Shown here piece by piece: positions 54,698-64,000 of a stretch of DNA of 64,000 bases. The stretch spans positions 124,001-188,000 of the forward strand of contig JARGSG010000027.1 of the NCBI GenBank assembly GCA_030374805.1, read 5' to 3'. The DNA is from Gracilaria gracilis (lineage: Eukaryota; Rhodophyta; Florideophyceae; Gracilariales; Gracilariaceae). Position 1 is the stretch's first letter. Each line of letters begins with the position of its first letter. Under the pieces are notes generated by a model. The model was not told where the DNA came from. It saw only the letters and a list, made by a program, of their open reading frames with translations, and ran no database searches. The translations under genes and the position numbers were made by a program.

Positions 54698-55441
54698 GAT
54701 GAGGCTGAAAGGGTGAAACTCGTGGGAGAATGAACCCCGGAGTTGACGTTCAGCTGGCCTTGGGCAGGATGGGCTTGGAGGAGTAGATACCCACGGTACT
54801 GGTAGCGTTTCCTTCCTATGTGCAGGTATAGATGCAGGTTTGACTTCAAACTGTGATGCAGAACAGTGAGAAGCAAAAAAGATCAGCGGGTTACCTTTGT
54901 GGCTTGTTTTTGTTTGGAACGGAGGCTATCAAAAGGGTTCTAGGATACAGTAAAACGCCCTTGAAGCACTTAAGAGTTTTCAGTAACCGCTTTTATCTTC
55001 ACATCACATGCTGGTCATGGCTGTGTCCAAAGCAAAAAAGCGCATCCGGGAAACCAACTTCATTGGGCAGTGCGCCACTTGTGACCATCCAACTGGTTCC
55101 GTGCCAAGAATTTCTCAAAAGCACGCCGGATCGGAGAGACGACGCCGTTTCGTCTGAAGTTCACATTGTTCCACATGTGCATTGTTCACGCTGGCCGCTG
55201 GCCCTGTGCTGCTGCATCAAAATCCCACGGCTGCAAAACCTTTCAAAAATGCCCGAAGGCTCAACCGGTTCCATTCCGTTGATCCCTGTGTATTCGATCT
55301 CAGCGTTCGACCGCCTCTACGGGATAACGGATAGATAAGGGATTATCCAACAAGTCTTGCAAATAGAAATACATCTCACCTCGTTATCTGATCCCACGTT
55401 TACGAGCATCTTCTAACAATCTACTTGCCCTGGGTGAAACA
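54698..55441. other. Shared upstream region of AP-3 sigma and BASS genes
   Basis: 744 bp between divergent genes. A 161-codon frame on plus (54853-55338) lacks any family sign and overlaps both promoters; I do not accept it as a gene. Confidence 0.55.
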
Positions 55442-56719
55442 ATGATGTCATCTTGCGCTTTCGTCTCGTCCCTCTCGGCCCCCCATCTGCGTCCTCCAAG
55501 TTCATCATCGTTCCTGCGCACGCATTGCCTTCCTAAATCTACGATTCCCAACGCAGGGTTCAGGAGAAGATCAGGACCAATACGCCCTTTCATCGCTCCG
55601 ACCGAAAAAGTTCATCGATCTGTAACAACAGCCGTTGCATCCGAAGATTCATCTTCCCTACCCGACCATCCGGAGACAACAGTCCGTGGGAATGTCTGGA
55701 ACTCATATGTACGCCTTTCTACCTTCCTGACAAATCTCTTTCCCGTGTGGACCGTCTTGTCGGCGCTCTCAGCATTAAAACGTCCCGCGCTGTACACATG
55801 GTTGACGACACCGTATTTCACGTTCAGTCTTGGCATTCTCATGCTCAGCATGGGCATCACCCTTTCAGTAGATGATTTCAAACGAGTCATGCGTCGATTC
55901 GGAGCCGTGACTATCGGTTTCATTGGTTGTTATCTCGTAATGCCACTCCTGGCTCTCTTGCTCGCCAATCTCTTCAGCCTTCCCCCGAATCTTACTGCAG
56001 GACTTATCTTGGTTGGTGCTGTGAATGGCGGACAAGCATCCAACCTGTGTACTTACATTGCAAATGGCAATGTGGCACTTTCGGTGATGATGACTACAAG
56101 TACTACGTTAGGCGCTATTATCATGACTCCCCTCATAAGCAAGTGGTTGATTGGAGCGGTCATTCCCGTCAACGCGGTAGGAATCGCTTGGTCAACGATT
56201 CAAGTGGTTCTCTTTCCAATTGCCTTGGGTATGGTTTTGAACAAGTTTTGTAACCGCTTTGTTCGGGCGGTGTTACCGTTCTCTCCAGTTCTGGGAGTCG
56301 CAGCAACGTGCCTTCTTGTGGGGTCTTCAGTAGCTCAATGCGCGACACCAATTGTACAGGCCGGTTTGAGTTTGCAAATACCGATTCTACTCCTACATTT
56401 GCTTGGTGGAATCTGTGGGTATCTTTCGGTAGCTATAGCCGGCTATGGAGAAGTAGTGAGACGCACGACGGCCATTGAAACATCAATGAAAAGCAGTGCG
56501 TTTGGATTCCTGCTTGCAACGCTTCATTTCGGGGAATATATGGTCCGCGTTCCTGCAGCCGTTTCTGTTGTTTGGATGGCCTTGGTTGGTTCCACTTTGG
56601 CAGTTATTTGGCGCTATATCCCAGTTGGAAACAAGGATGCACTTGATCGCGCGGAAGGCAAAGGTCTCTTCAACAAGCTTCTCAAACCAACGGTAGCGGA
56701 CGAGAGCGGTTCAGAATAA
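55442..56719 (+). CDS. Plastid BASS-family sodium:organic-anion transporter
   Basis: 425 residues, one exon, starting with two ATGs (55442 and 55445). The first 75 or so residues are Ser/Arg/Pro-rich with a Phe near the start (MMSSCAF), like the plastid transit peptides of red algae; no signal peptide precedes it. From about 100 the chain has about nine membrane segments. Conserved blocks are GITLSVDDFKRVMRR, LVGAVNGGQASNLCTYIANG, VALSVMMTTSTTLGAI and ETSMKSSAFGFLLATLHF. The Gly-Gly-Gln-Ala-Ser-Asn and Glu-x-Ser-Met-Lys-Ser-Ser-Ala motifs form the crossing helices of the bile-acid-symporter fold. Plastid BASS members carry pyruvate or other keto-acids with sodium; the substrate here is not known. 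Confidence 0.9.
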   Translation: MMSSCAFVSSLSAPHLRPPSSSSFLRTHCLPKSTIPNAGFRRRSGPIRPFIAPTEKVHRSVTTAVASEDSSSLPDHPETTVRGNVWNSYVRLSTFLTNLFPVWTVLSALSALKRPALYTWLTTPYFTFSLGILMLSMGITLSVDDFKRVMRRFGAVTIGFIGCYLVMPLLALLLANLFSLPPNLTAGLILVGAVNGGQASNLCTYIANGNVALSVMMTTSTTLGAIIMTPLISKWLIGAVIPVNAVGIAWSTIQVVLFPIALGMVLNKFCNRFVRAVLPFSPVLGVAATCLLVGSSVAQCATPIVQAGLSLQIPILLLHLLGGICGYLSVAIAGYGEVVRRTTAIETSMKSSAFGFLLATLHFGEYMVRVPAAVSVVWMALVGSTLAVIWRYIPVGNKDALDRAEGKGLFNKLLKPTVADESGSE

Positions 56720-56984
56720 GTACGCTTTTCGACCCAGTGTGAATATGTTACTGCCGAACGGTACGAACCGCGAAGAAGATAAGCTTCACCTTGTTTGGCC
56801 AGTCGCTCTGGCGCTTGAAACACAGCACCGACTCTTCCTGCTGCAGCGCTTGCTTTACATAGTATCGGATGTGATGCTTTGCTCAAATTGCGACGATGTT
56901 TGATGACCTTCGTCAGAGAATAGGAAGCACTCTTGGGGAATTTTGAGGTCTGAAATGAATGCCCTTTACCAAAAGTGACTTCTG

Positions 56985-57869
56985 TTATCTCCAAGAGCCC
57001 CAATCTAAGTATTTGAGTATTCCCTTAATGGCCCCTTGTTCTCGTAGAAGGCTCCCTCCTGACTCTTGAGGGCTTAAATACGAACGGGCAAAGTAGTATA
57101 CGTAGAATCCGGCCAGGACAAAGACATCCGCTGTCCATATCACCCCGCAGTTCTTCGTGACAGCCGGTAAGCAGACATTAACAATTGGGATAGCTAAGAA
57201 TGAGATGTTCAATGCACTTTTTTCGGCTTTCGTAGTCCCCTTTCTTGCACGCAGTGCAGGAATCGTAAAAAGCCATGTCGTCCAAAAACCGAGAGCCTGG
57301 CCTACGAGCGGTACTGAGTAACCGGGAACAGCGTCGAAGGAAAGAAAGGCCCCTACAACCAAAAATGCAAGAGCCTGGAAGATGAAAAGCTGCTTGAGCC
57401 AAGTCTGCATCACCTGTCGCTTCTCACGAGTGATATCATTTTGTAACTTGTCTATTTTCTTTTGAACGACATCATATTTCTCACTGTCTTGAAGGAGCGT
57501 CTTTGATTCCCTTTGAAGCCCATCTAGTTTTCTTGTCAAGCTGACGACTTTCCCGCCGTTGAGAAGTTCATCCAGATTGATACCCTCTGCTTCCAATTCA
57601 GCTCGAACCTGGCTTTCAACAGGATCTTTTCCAGCAGACATCATGGGAAGAGGTCTTCGACTTAGACGGGGTCTCAGGCGCCCATGGATTGGTGGGGGCA
57701 AACGGTGATTCAAAAGATGACTGCCAAAGAACAATCGTGGATTAAATTTGGCTCGTAAAGAGCAGCCTGTTAAAGCAAACGCTAGTGGAGCGACTGGTTC
57801 TGAAGAAAGATTCATCTCAAAGTGTCTTCCGTCTGCTCCCGAAACATGTGGTTGATGCGTTGCCGACAT
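56985..57869 (-). CDS. Plastid-targeted multi-spanning membrane protein, function unknown
   Basis: 294 residues, ATG at 57869. The first 75 residues are Arg/Pro/His-rich, like a transit peptide. Next comes a charged helical segment (about 82-150) with coiled-coil character (KLDGLQRESKTLLQDSEKYD, KKIDKLQNDITREKRQVM). Four hydrophobic segments follow: FIFQALAFLVVGAFL, GQALGFWTTWLFTIPAL, ISFLAIPIVNVCLPAV and DVFVLAGFYVYYFA. The chain ends in a short cytosolic or stromal tail. I do not recognise the family. It is convergent with the BASS gene (265 bp gap), which may be chance. Confidence 0.6.
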   Translation of the reverse strand: MSATHQPHVSGADGRHFEMNLSSEPVAPLAFALTGCSLRAKFNPRLFFGSHLLNHRLPPPIHGRLRPRLSRRPLPMMSAGKDPVESQVRAELEAEGINLDELLNGGKVVSLTRKLDGLQRESKTLLQDSEKYDVVQKKIDKLQNDITREKRQVMQTWLKQLFIFQALAFLVVGAFLSFDAVPGYSVPLVGQALGFWTTWLFTIPALRARKGTTKAEKSALNISFLAIPIVNVCLPAVTKNCGVIWTADVFVLAGFYVYYFARSYLSPQESGGSLLREQGAIKGILKYLDWGSWR

Positions 57870-59583
57870 TCTCTTGAAGGTTTAAGAAGTACTCGAGTCC
57901 AAGCTGAGTTGGAAGGTGGTACTGATATGGATGAGCAGCAACTTATTGTGCATGAATGAATGCATGACTCTGCACACAACAGGTAAGCCAGGAAAAGAAG
58001 CGTCTTGTGCTTTTCAGTACTCTGCACGAAATCTGAGTTCACCTGAGGGTCAAGGTGGACCACATGTGGACTATACTTTGGCTGGGCAAAACAGACTCAA
58101 TTTTAATGAAAAACTGAGAGCATTATCAGCCACGACTCGTGGCCCACGAGCGAGCCATAAATCAGGCGTCGCCGTCAGGCTATTCTCGCCATGGATGAGG
58201 TGCAACGGTATCTACAAGGGTAAGAGGGCTACAGCGATTAAGACCAAGGTGGTACCGGTAGCGGTAACCCATATTCCATTTTGCGGCTGTGTTGAGTACG
58301 CTGACTTTAAACTCTAGCAGCTCCAAGCTGAATCACCTCATGGCGTGTCACATCTCACGGACCACCTACCTTCGGTACCAAGGTACACCTTCGGTACTTG
58401 ACTCGCCACAGGTCGCACCTAAACATAAACTTTACCTTCGTATTTTCTTTCCTTCGGTATTTTCTTGGAGTTGCACGTGTATTGGCAGGCATCTTTATTC
58501 CACAAGCAACTTGCAGTTACAAGTAAGTTATGTGGCACCACTGGTGCCACGGACCGTGGCGCAAAACATGATGATTTATCACAACTGTTTGGCAAATTAT
58601 TGTTGGCAAATTGGCTGCTGCTGTTGTTGTTTGTCAAACCTATAGGTTAGAAGTTCTAACTTAGAACATCTAACTCATGAAGGACGCTGAAACGTTTTTG
58701 CAGCTAACGCTACCCTTGGTACAGTATGCTTGTGCAGAACTTGTGTACCTACAAATGCCTGAATGGAAAGAAAGACCTTGGTCAATGTTAATTGCTTCCG
58801 AGTAATGAAGAAAGCGGAGTTCTCGGCAAGCTCCTGTTGCCAATACGTCTTCTTTAGGGATGCAATCATCTTCGAAGGAAGCTTCTCTGGCATTGCTTGT
58901 GGTTCATAATTCCATCGCGTTGGAATAGAAGTGAGTGTTCAAGTGACTCCGCAATACTCGCGAAGACACACGTGCTTGGATGTCAGTTGTTAGTCAGGCT
59001 GCCGAAGCTTACGGTGCGTATGCTGTCGATTTGTATGTTTTATCACTTTCTCTTCTTTTCCAGTGGCGCAGGAGGAAGGAGCACAATCTGCTGGTCCTCC
59101 ACTGCGAGCAATGTGGTGCACTACCCTTGTACATCTACCGTTGGTACCGTTGTACCTGGCATCCCTCTCGATCTTGGCGAATCCCGCGTTTTTGGATTGT
59201 TCAAATACTGTAAACAAGAGCACCTGTTCGACGCGTGAATTGTGCACCGCAGAGGGGTGCCTGTATCTACACACGGGACAACATCCTTATAACGCTTGTG
59301 CAACTCTGCCCTGCCGCGTCACTGGCAACTACTCCAAATTGGCAACTAAGTCGTATATGGTGTTGTGATAGTGGAAGCATCGCGTTGGATGTCCAGTTTC
59401 AAAGATTTCCATGACATGTTTCGATTGTGCAAGTACCCTTATAAGGCAGCTTGTACACGGCGTTTTGAGAGAACGTCTTCGCACGATTCGTTCATGCTGT
59501 AGATTCTGTTCCATCTTCACCAGAAGCTTTCGGAACTCCCTCTCTATTGATCACATCACAACACAACACTACCTCATTCTACA
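57870..59583. other. Intergenic region without a recognised gene
   Basis: 1.7 kb between divergent genes. It holds scattered GGTACC-type and CTTCGGTA motifs (58360-58470) and no convincing frame. The last part is the carbamate kinase copy 1 upstream region. Confidence 0.55.
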
Positions 59584-60816
59584 ATGCCCGCCCACATGAG
59601 GGCAAGCTTGGACAAAAGGCGTGCGACGTTCATTACGAGCACGCTGCCGACGCTTGGACACAATCGTGTGTTCGGTCCTGGCAGCCGACAGATCAACGAA
59701 CTATCCGACCGTAGGGTGCACCTGAGGAGCACTCATCGCCCGCAGACAACCCGATTCCGTGTTGCGCGCACTCGGTACGTATGTACATGGCACTCCTCGG
59801 CGGCGCGGCCGCCGACAACCCAGGAAGAGCGTGTCGCCGACACTGTCTCAAGTCGACCAAGGACAAAGCCGCAGATAACAACCGGCGTTGCTGTCGTCGC
59901 AGTCGGTGGCAATGCGCTCATCAAGGACAAGAACAAGCAAACCATGCAAGACCAATACGCAGCCGCTCGCGATACGGCTGCTCATGTCGCCGCCATGATC
60001 CAAGCTGGCTGGAACGTGATCCTCACGCATGGTAATGGTCCGCAGGTGGGCTTCAACATGCGCCGTTCTGAGTTGGCGGCCCATGAGCTACATCCTGTGC
60101 CACTGGACTACTGCGACGCCGACACACAGGGCACCATTGGCTACATGTTCCAACGTGCCATGCGCAACGAGTTCAAACATCGTGGCATGGACAAAGTAGT
60201 TGCCACAGTGGTAACGTTGGTGCGTGTCTGCGCGGATGATCCCGCCTTTCAGAATCCTACCAAGCCCATCGGCTCCTTTCTGGATAAGAAGACTGCCCAA
60301 GAACACAGAAAAGAGGGCAAGATCATAGTTGAAGATGCAGGTCGTGGTTGGCGTCGGGTGGTGCCCTCCCCTTTACCTGTAGAGATAATCGAAGCGAAAG
60401 CCATAAAAACCTTAATCAAAGCAGGTGCGGTAGTCATCGCTACTGGAGGGGGAGGCATCCCAGTTGTAGAGAACGAAGTAGGTGACCTGGTCGGCATTGA
60501 AGCGGTCATCGACAAGGACTTAACGTCCGCGTTGCTGGCGAATGTCATGGGTGTGGACTTGCTGCTGGTCTGCACCGCCGTGGAAAAGGTTGCCCTCAAT
60601 TTCAACACACCTGATGAGCTGTGGCTCGATAAGATGACCGTCGCGGAGGCCAAGAAATACGTAAAGGAAGGACACTTTGCCCCGGGGAGCATGAAGCCCA
60701 AAATCGAGGCTTGCATCAAGTTCCTCGAGAACGGCGGTAAGCAGGTTCTAATTACCGATCCGAAGAATATACCCCGGGCGCTTAGAGGCCAAACCGGGAC
60801 TTTGATCGTACCTTAA
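59584..60816 (+). CDS. arcC: Carbamate kinase, copy 1, with organelle-type leader
   Basis: 410 residues from the ATG at 59584. Residues 1-98 are Arg/Thr/Ser-rich with almost no acidic residues before about 80, a likely mitochondrial or plastid presequence. The core (about 100-410) has the amino-acid-kinase fold with VAVVAVGGNALIKD (phosphate loop), ILTHGNGPQVGFNM, DYCDADTQGTIGYM, VIATGGGGIPVV and VIDKDLTSALLA. These match bacterial carbamate kinase. The enzyme makes ATP and carbamate from ADP and carbamoyl phosphate, or the reverse. In protists and algae it often ends an arginine-deiminase pathway. It is likely of bacterial origin by old transfer. It is the first of two near-identical tandem copies. 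Confidence 0.9.
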   Translation: MPAHMRASLDKRRATFITSTLPTLGHNRVFGPGSRQINELSDRRVHLRSTHRPQTTRFRVARTRYVCTWHSSAARPPTTQEERVADTVSSRPRTKPQITTGVAVVAVGGNALIKDKNKQTMQDQYAAARDTAAHVAAMIQAGWNVILTHGNGPQVGFNMRRSELAAHELHPVPLDYCDADTQGTIGYMFQRAMRNEFKHRGMDKVVATVVTLVRVCADDPAFQNPTKPIGSFLDKKTAQEHRKEGKIIVEDAGRGWRRVVPSPLPVEIIEAKAIKTLIKAGAVVIATGGGGIPVVENEVGDLVGIEAVIDKDLTSALLANVMGVDLLLVCTAVEKVALNFNTPDELWLDKMTVAEAKKYVKEGHFAPGSMKPKIEACIKFLENGGKQVLITDPKNIPRALRGQTGTLIVP

Positions 60817-61882
60817 GTTTGTGAAAGGGCTTCTCAAGCGAAGAAGGTCTTGGGTATCGTCCTGACGCCCCGTACCATAGTAGATTATAACAGATGTACG
60901 AAAACCACAGCAGTCCTGAGCATAGCTTCCAGAGTGACTCACCTCGTTGCTAGGATCGTAAACCTTTATGAGTAACAAGCTCAGCACGATTTAAGCAGCT
61001 GCCCCTCGCTGCAGTACAAAGAGGTTCAGTTGCCACTGAAGAAACCAATTCAGTTGACATAAGAAGTAAACTGAGACCTTAGGCATGTATATCGTGCAAT
61101 ACGCACAAAGCCTACTGAATCCAATAGCAAGACATTGCGGTGTGCTACATTGCTTTTGAAGGTTTCCCGCGGGGCTTCGATAAGCACATGAGAATCAGTG
61201 AAGAACTGAGGCGCAACACTGATATGATCCTTTGATTGCATTCAACCTTCTTCGACGGTAGTAAAGCAGCAAATGCTTCAAAGGGAGAGACATCTGTGCT
61301 GAACGCACTTGGAGCACATGCAGCAGAGCCCACTCAATAAATACGTTGCGTGAAGGATAGAGAGAAACCCATGTTTCACTCGGTTTGGGTTGCCAAGGAG
61401 GGAAAACCACAAAGGTTCAAACATTGGTTTGTCAAGTCAGGCCTTAGGATGTGGAGGGCAGGCATGCGGGACATCTTGAAGTCAATTACGAGCTTTTCGA
61501 ACAGATGAGCTCGCAATTTTAAGTGCATCGCGCTGCAAGTCTCGAAGAGTCCCCATTCTCCAAGAGTCCTCATTCGACGTTGCCCACCTCTGGTGTGGTG
61601 TTTGCTGAGATTCTTCTCGGGAGCGCACTTAGTTCTCGAGATTTCACCGGTTTCCTGAAAGACAGGGAGAGCGTCGATTACTCTGGAAGGTGCGAAAGAT
61701 AGAAAACTCGTTCCTACAGCGATAGTCATTCAGAAACTTCGCGACATTGCGTTCGAAGTGAATTCGTAGGTATTCCGTGCTTCTACCCGATTGCCTTGGC
61801 AAATAGGAAGCAGCTGTGTTCCGCCCAGATTCATACAAACCCGCCATCAAATATCTATTGATGCAAAATGTTACCAACCTTC
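59846..61882 (+). repeat. Tandem duplication unit 1 (carbamate kinase core plus 3' flank)
   Basis: About 2.03 kb, aligned to unit 2 with an offset of 2035 bp through the coding region. The join lies just after codon 88 of copy 1. The 3' flank ends TTACCAACCTTC at 61871-61882, and the same ending occurs at 63902-63913. Confidence 0.9.
60817..61867. other. 3' flank of carbamate kinase copy 1
   Basis: No gene. The first 500 bp is almost identical to the flank of copy 2. Positions 61350-61640 differ clearly and contain insertions or deletions relative to 63385-63670. Confidence 0.6.
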
Positions 61883-62851
61883 TTAAGTCGACCAAGGACA
61901 AAGCCGCAGATAACAATCGGCGTTGCTGTCGTCGCAGTCGGTGGCAATGCGCTCATCAAGGACAAGAACAAGCAAACCATGCAAGACCAATACGCAGCCG
62001 CTCGCGATACGGCTGCTCATGTCGCCGCCATGATCCAAGCTGGCTGGAACGTGATCCTCACGCATGGTAATGGTCCGCAGGTGGGCTTCAACATGCGCCG
62101 TTCTGAGTTGGCGGCCCATGAGCTACATCCTGTGCCACTGGACTACTGCGACGCCGACACACAGGGCACCATTGGCTACATGTTCCAACGTGCCATGCGC
62201 AACGAGTTCAAACATCGTGGCATGGACAAAGTAGTTGCCACAGTGGTAACGTTGGTGCGTGTCTGCGCGGATGATCCCGCCTTTCAGAATCCTACCAAGC
62301 CCATCGGCTCCTTTCTGGATAAGAAGACTGCCCAAGAACACAGAAAAGAGGGCAAGATCATAGTTGAAGATGCAGGTCGTGGTTGGCGTCGGGTGGTGCC
62401 CTCCCCTTTACCTGTAGAGATAATCGAAGCGAAAGCCATAAAAACCTTAATCAAAGCAGGTGCGGTAGTCATCGCTACTGGAGGGGGAGGCATCCCAGTT
62501 GTAGAGAACGAAGTAGGTGACCTGGTCGGCATTGAAGCGGTCATCGACAAGGACTTAACGTCCGCGTTGCTGGCGAATGTCATGGGTGTGGACTTGCTGC
62601 TGGTCTGCACCGCCGTGGAAAAGGTTGCCCTCAATTTCAACACACCTGATGAGCTGTGGCTCGATAAGATGACCGTCGCGGAGGCCAAGAAATACGTAAA
62701 GGAAGGACACTTTGCCCCGGGGAGCATGAAGCCCAAAATCGAGGCTTGCATCAAGTTCCTCGAGAACGGCGGTAAGCAGGTTCTAATTACCGATCCGAAG
62801 AATATACCCCGGGCGCTTAGAGGCCAAACCGGGACTTTGATCGTACCTTAA
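61868..62851 (+). CDS. arcC: Carbamate kinase, copy 2, without the long leader
   Basis: 327 residues from the ATG at 61868. It begins MLPTFLSRPRTKPQITIG, so the 98-residue leader of copy 1 is replaced by a few residues coded in the duplicated flank. The core differs by a single residue (Ile for Thr at the start of the kinase domain). Predicted cytosolic. The bases just before the join (ACCAACCTTCTTAAG) resemble a 3' splice site, so an unseen upstream exon is possible. All catalytic motifs seen in copy 1 are kept. Confidence 0.82.
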   Translation: MLPTFLSRPRTKPQITIGVAVVAVGGNALIKDKNKQTMQDQYAAARDTAAHVAAMIQAGWNVILTHGNGPQVGFNMRRSELAAHELHPVPLDYCDADTQGTIGYMFQRAMRNEFKHRGMDKVVATVVTLVRVCADDPAFQNPTKPIGSFLDKKTAQEHRKEGKIIVEDAGRGWRRVVPSPLPVEIIEAKAIKTLIKAGAVVIATGGGGIPVVENEVGDLVGIEAVIDKDLTSALLANVMGVDLLLVCTAVEKVALNFNTPDELWLDKMTVAEAKKYVKEGHFAPGSMKPKIEACIKFLENGGKQVLITDPKNIPRALRGQTGTLIVP

Positions 62852-63913
62852 GTTTGTGAAAGGGCTTCTCAAGCGAAGAAGGTCTTGGGTATCGTCCTGA
62901 CGCCCCGTACCATAGTAGATTATAACAGATGTACGAAAACCACAGCAGTCCTGAGCATAGCTTCCAGAGTGACTCACCTCGTTGCTAGGATCGTAAACCT
63001 TTATGAGTAACAAGCTCAGCACGATTTAAGCAGCTGCGCCTCGCTGCAGTACAAAGAGGTTCAGTTGCCACTGAAGAAACCAATTCAGTTGACATAAGAA
63101 GTAAACTGAGACCTTAGGCATGTATATCGTGCAATACGCACAAAGCCTACTGAATCCAATAGCAAGACATTGCGGTGTGCTACATTGCTTTTGAAGGTTT
63201 CCCGCGGGGCTTCGATAAGCACATGAGAATCAGTGAAGAACTGAGGCGCAACACTGATATGATCCTTTGATTGCATTCAACCTTCTTCGACGGTAGTAAA
63301 GCAGCAAATGCTTCAAAGGGAGAGACATCTGTGCTGAACGCACTTGGAGCACATGCAGCAGAGCCCACTCAATAAATACGTTGCGTGAAGGATAGTGAGA
63401 AACCCCTGGTTTTACATGGTTTGGGTTGCCAAGGGGGGAAAACCACGAAGGTTTGTCAAATCGGATGCGGACAATAGATACGCATTGCGGACCACGCAAT
63501 GCAGGGGGCATGCGGGACATGTTGAAGTCAATTAGAGCTTTTTCGAACAGATGAGCTCGCAATTTTGAGTGCATCGCGCTGCAAGTCTCGAAGAGACCCC
63601 ATTCGACGTTGCCCATCTGCGTGGTGTTTGCTGAGATTCTTCTCGGGAGCACACTTAGTTCTCGAGATTTCACCGGTTTCCTGAAAGACAGGGAGAGCGT
63701 CGATTACTGTTCTGGAAAGCGCAAAAGATAGAAAACTCGTCCCTGCAACGATAGTCGTTCAGAAACTTCACAACATTGCGTTCGAAGTGAATTCGTAGAT
63801 ATTCCGTGCTTCTACCCGATTGCCTTTGGCAAATAGGAAGCAGCTGTGTTCCGCCCAGGTTCATACTAATCTGCCATCGAATATCTATTGACGCAAAAAT
63901 GTTACCAACCTTC
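61883..63913 (+). repeat. Tandem duplication unit 2
   Basis: Second copy of the 2.03-kb unit. After 63913 the sequence no longer matches the start of the unit, so there are two copies, not a longer array, in this window. Confidence 0.88.
62852..63669. other. 3' flank of carbamate kinase copy 2
   Basis: No gene on the plus strand. Near-identical to the copy 1 flank up to about 63390, then diverged. Confidence 0.55.
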
Positions 63914-64000
63914 GTCCCAGTGGTACCTTCAAGATCTTCCGTTAATTTAGTTCCGAAGAACTTGAAGTCAATATGTCCCCCGGGAACCTGCTCTATTTCA
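63670..64000 (-). CDS. Partial open frame running in from the right edge
   Basis: The minus strand is open from the window edge to a TGA at 63670, at least 109 codons. The part outside the duplication reads EIEQVPGGHIDFKFFGTKLT and looks like real coding sequence. The part inside the duplicated unit does not resemble a protein. A GAAG/GTTGGT step at about 63910 could be a splice donor, in which case only 63914-64000 is an exon. I recognise no family. Confidence 0.28.
   Translation of the reverse strand, partial: EIEQVPGGHIDFKFFGTKLTEDLEGTTGTKVGNIFASIDIRWQISMNLGGTQLLPICQRQSGRSTEYLRIHFERNVVKFLNDYRCRDEFSIFCAFQNSNRRSPCLSGNR

Noticed and set aside
54853..55338. 161-codon plus-strand frame between AP-3 sigma and BASS
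   Set aside because: No domain, odd composition, and it fills the shared promoter region.
60249..60719. 156-codon minus-strand frame, repeated at 62284-62754
   Set aside because: It is an antisense shadow of carbamate kinase, duplicated only because the gene is duplicated.
59584..62851. Reading the window as bacterial because of carbamate kinase
   Set aside because: Spliced genes, AP-3, NSE3, IF1, hAT, Harbinger and LTR elements all show a eukaryotic nuclear genome.

Overview
This is a nuclear eukaryotic window. It has intron-poor protein genes, plastid-type leader peptides, two spliced genes with GT-AG introns, and a large block of decayed transposons. The plastid-type proteins (a BASS-family transporter, a PDZ protein and a membrane protein) have simple transit-like N-termini without a preceding signal peptide. 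The gene islands are compact and mostly intronless, and the repeats are dense. Together this best fits a red alga, perhaps a florideophyte. That assignment is an inference with moderate confidence at most.

Positions 1-33,000 form one transposon nest that can be unpicked base by base from its target-site duplications (TSDs). A DIRS-like tyrosine-recombinase retrotransposon (from about 1.5 kb) was hit by a hAT DNA transposon (5887-28541, 8-bp TSD). The hAT was hit by a Ty3/gypsy-like LTR element, called A here (8164-25631, 5-bp TSD), which splits the hAT transposase gene. Element A was hit by element C, about 508 bp, which looks like a solo LTR (12285-24679, 5-bp TSD). C was hit by an 11.9-kb Ty3/gypsy chromovirus, called B (12655-24536, 5-bp TSD). 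Separately, a PIF/Harbinger element (25928-28524) sits inside the right terminal repeat of the hAT. A second Harbinger (28568-31964, TTA TSD) landed 18 bp beyond the hAT TSD. Element B also carries a decayed accessory coding region of about 2.2 kb in antisense, between the end of pol and its 3' LTR.

Positions 33,000-64,000 are a gene island. In order it holds: a secreted cysteine-rich repeat protein; a GT14 (Core-2/I-branching-like) glycosyltransferase; a TPT/SLC35-type nucleotide-sugar transporter; a two-exon CRAL-TRIO/BCH-like protein; a plastid PDZ protein; a 1349-residue single-chain fusion of the Dug3 glutamine-amidotransferase and the Dug2 WD40-M20 protein (glutathione degradation); a three-exon mitochondrial ATPase inhibitor (IF1); the SMC5/6 subunit NSE3; a SAPS-type phosphatase regulatory protein; the AP-3 sigma adaptin; a plastid BASS transporter; a plastid membrane protein; and two carbamate kinase genes on a 2.03-kb tandem duplication.

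The two carbamate kinase copies differ by one base in the shared coding region but have different N-termini, which predicts different cell compartments. Neighbouring genes are often convergent with short gaps (52 bp between the PDZ gene and the DUG fusion, 167 bp between the SAPS and AP-3 genes). Both window edges carry open frames that run off the sequence.
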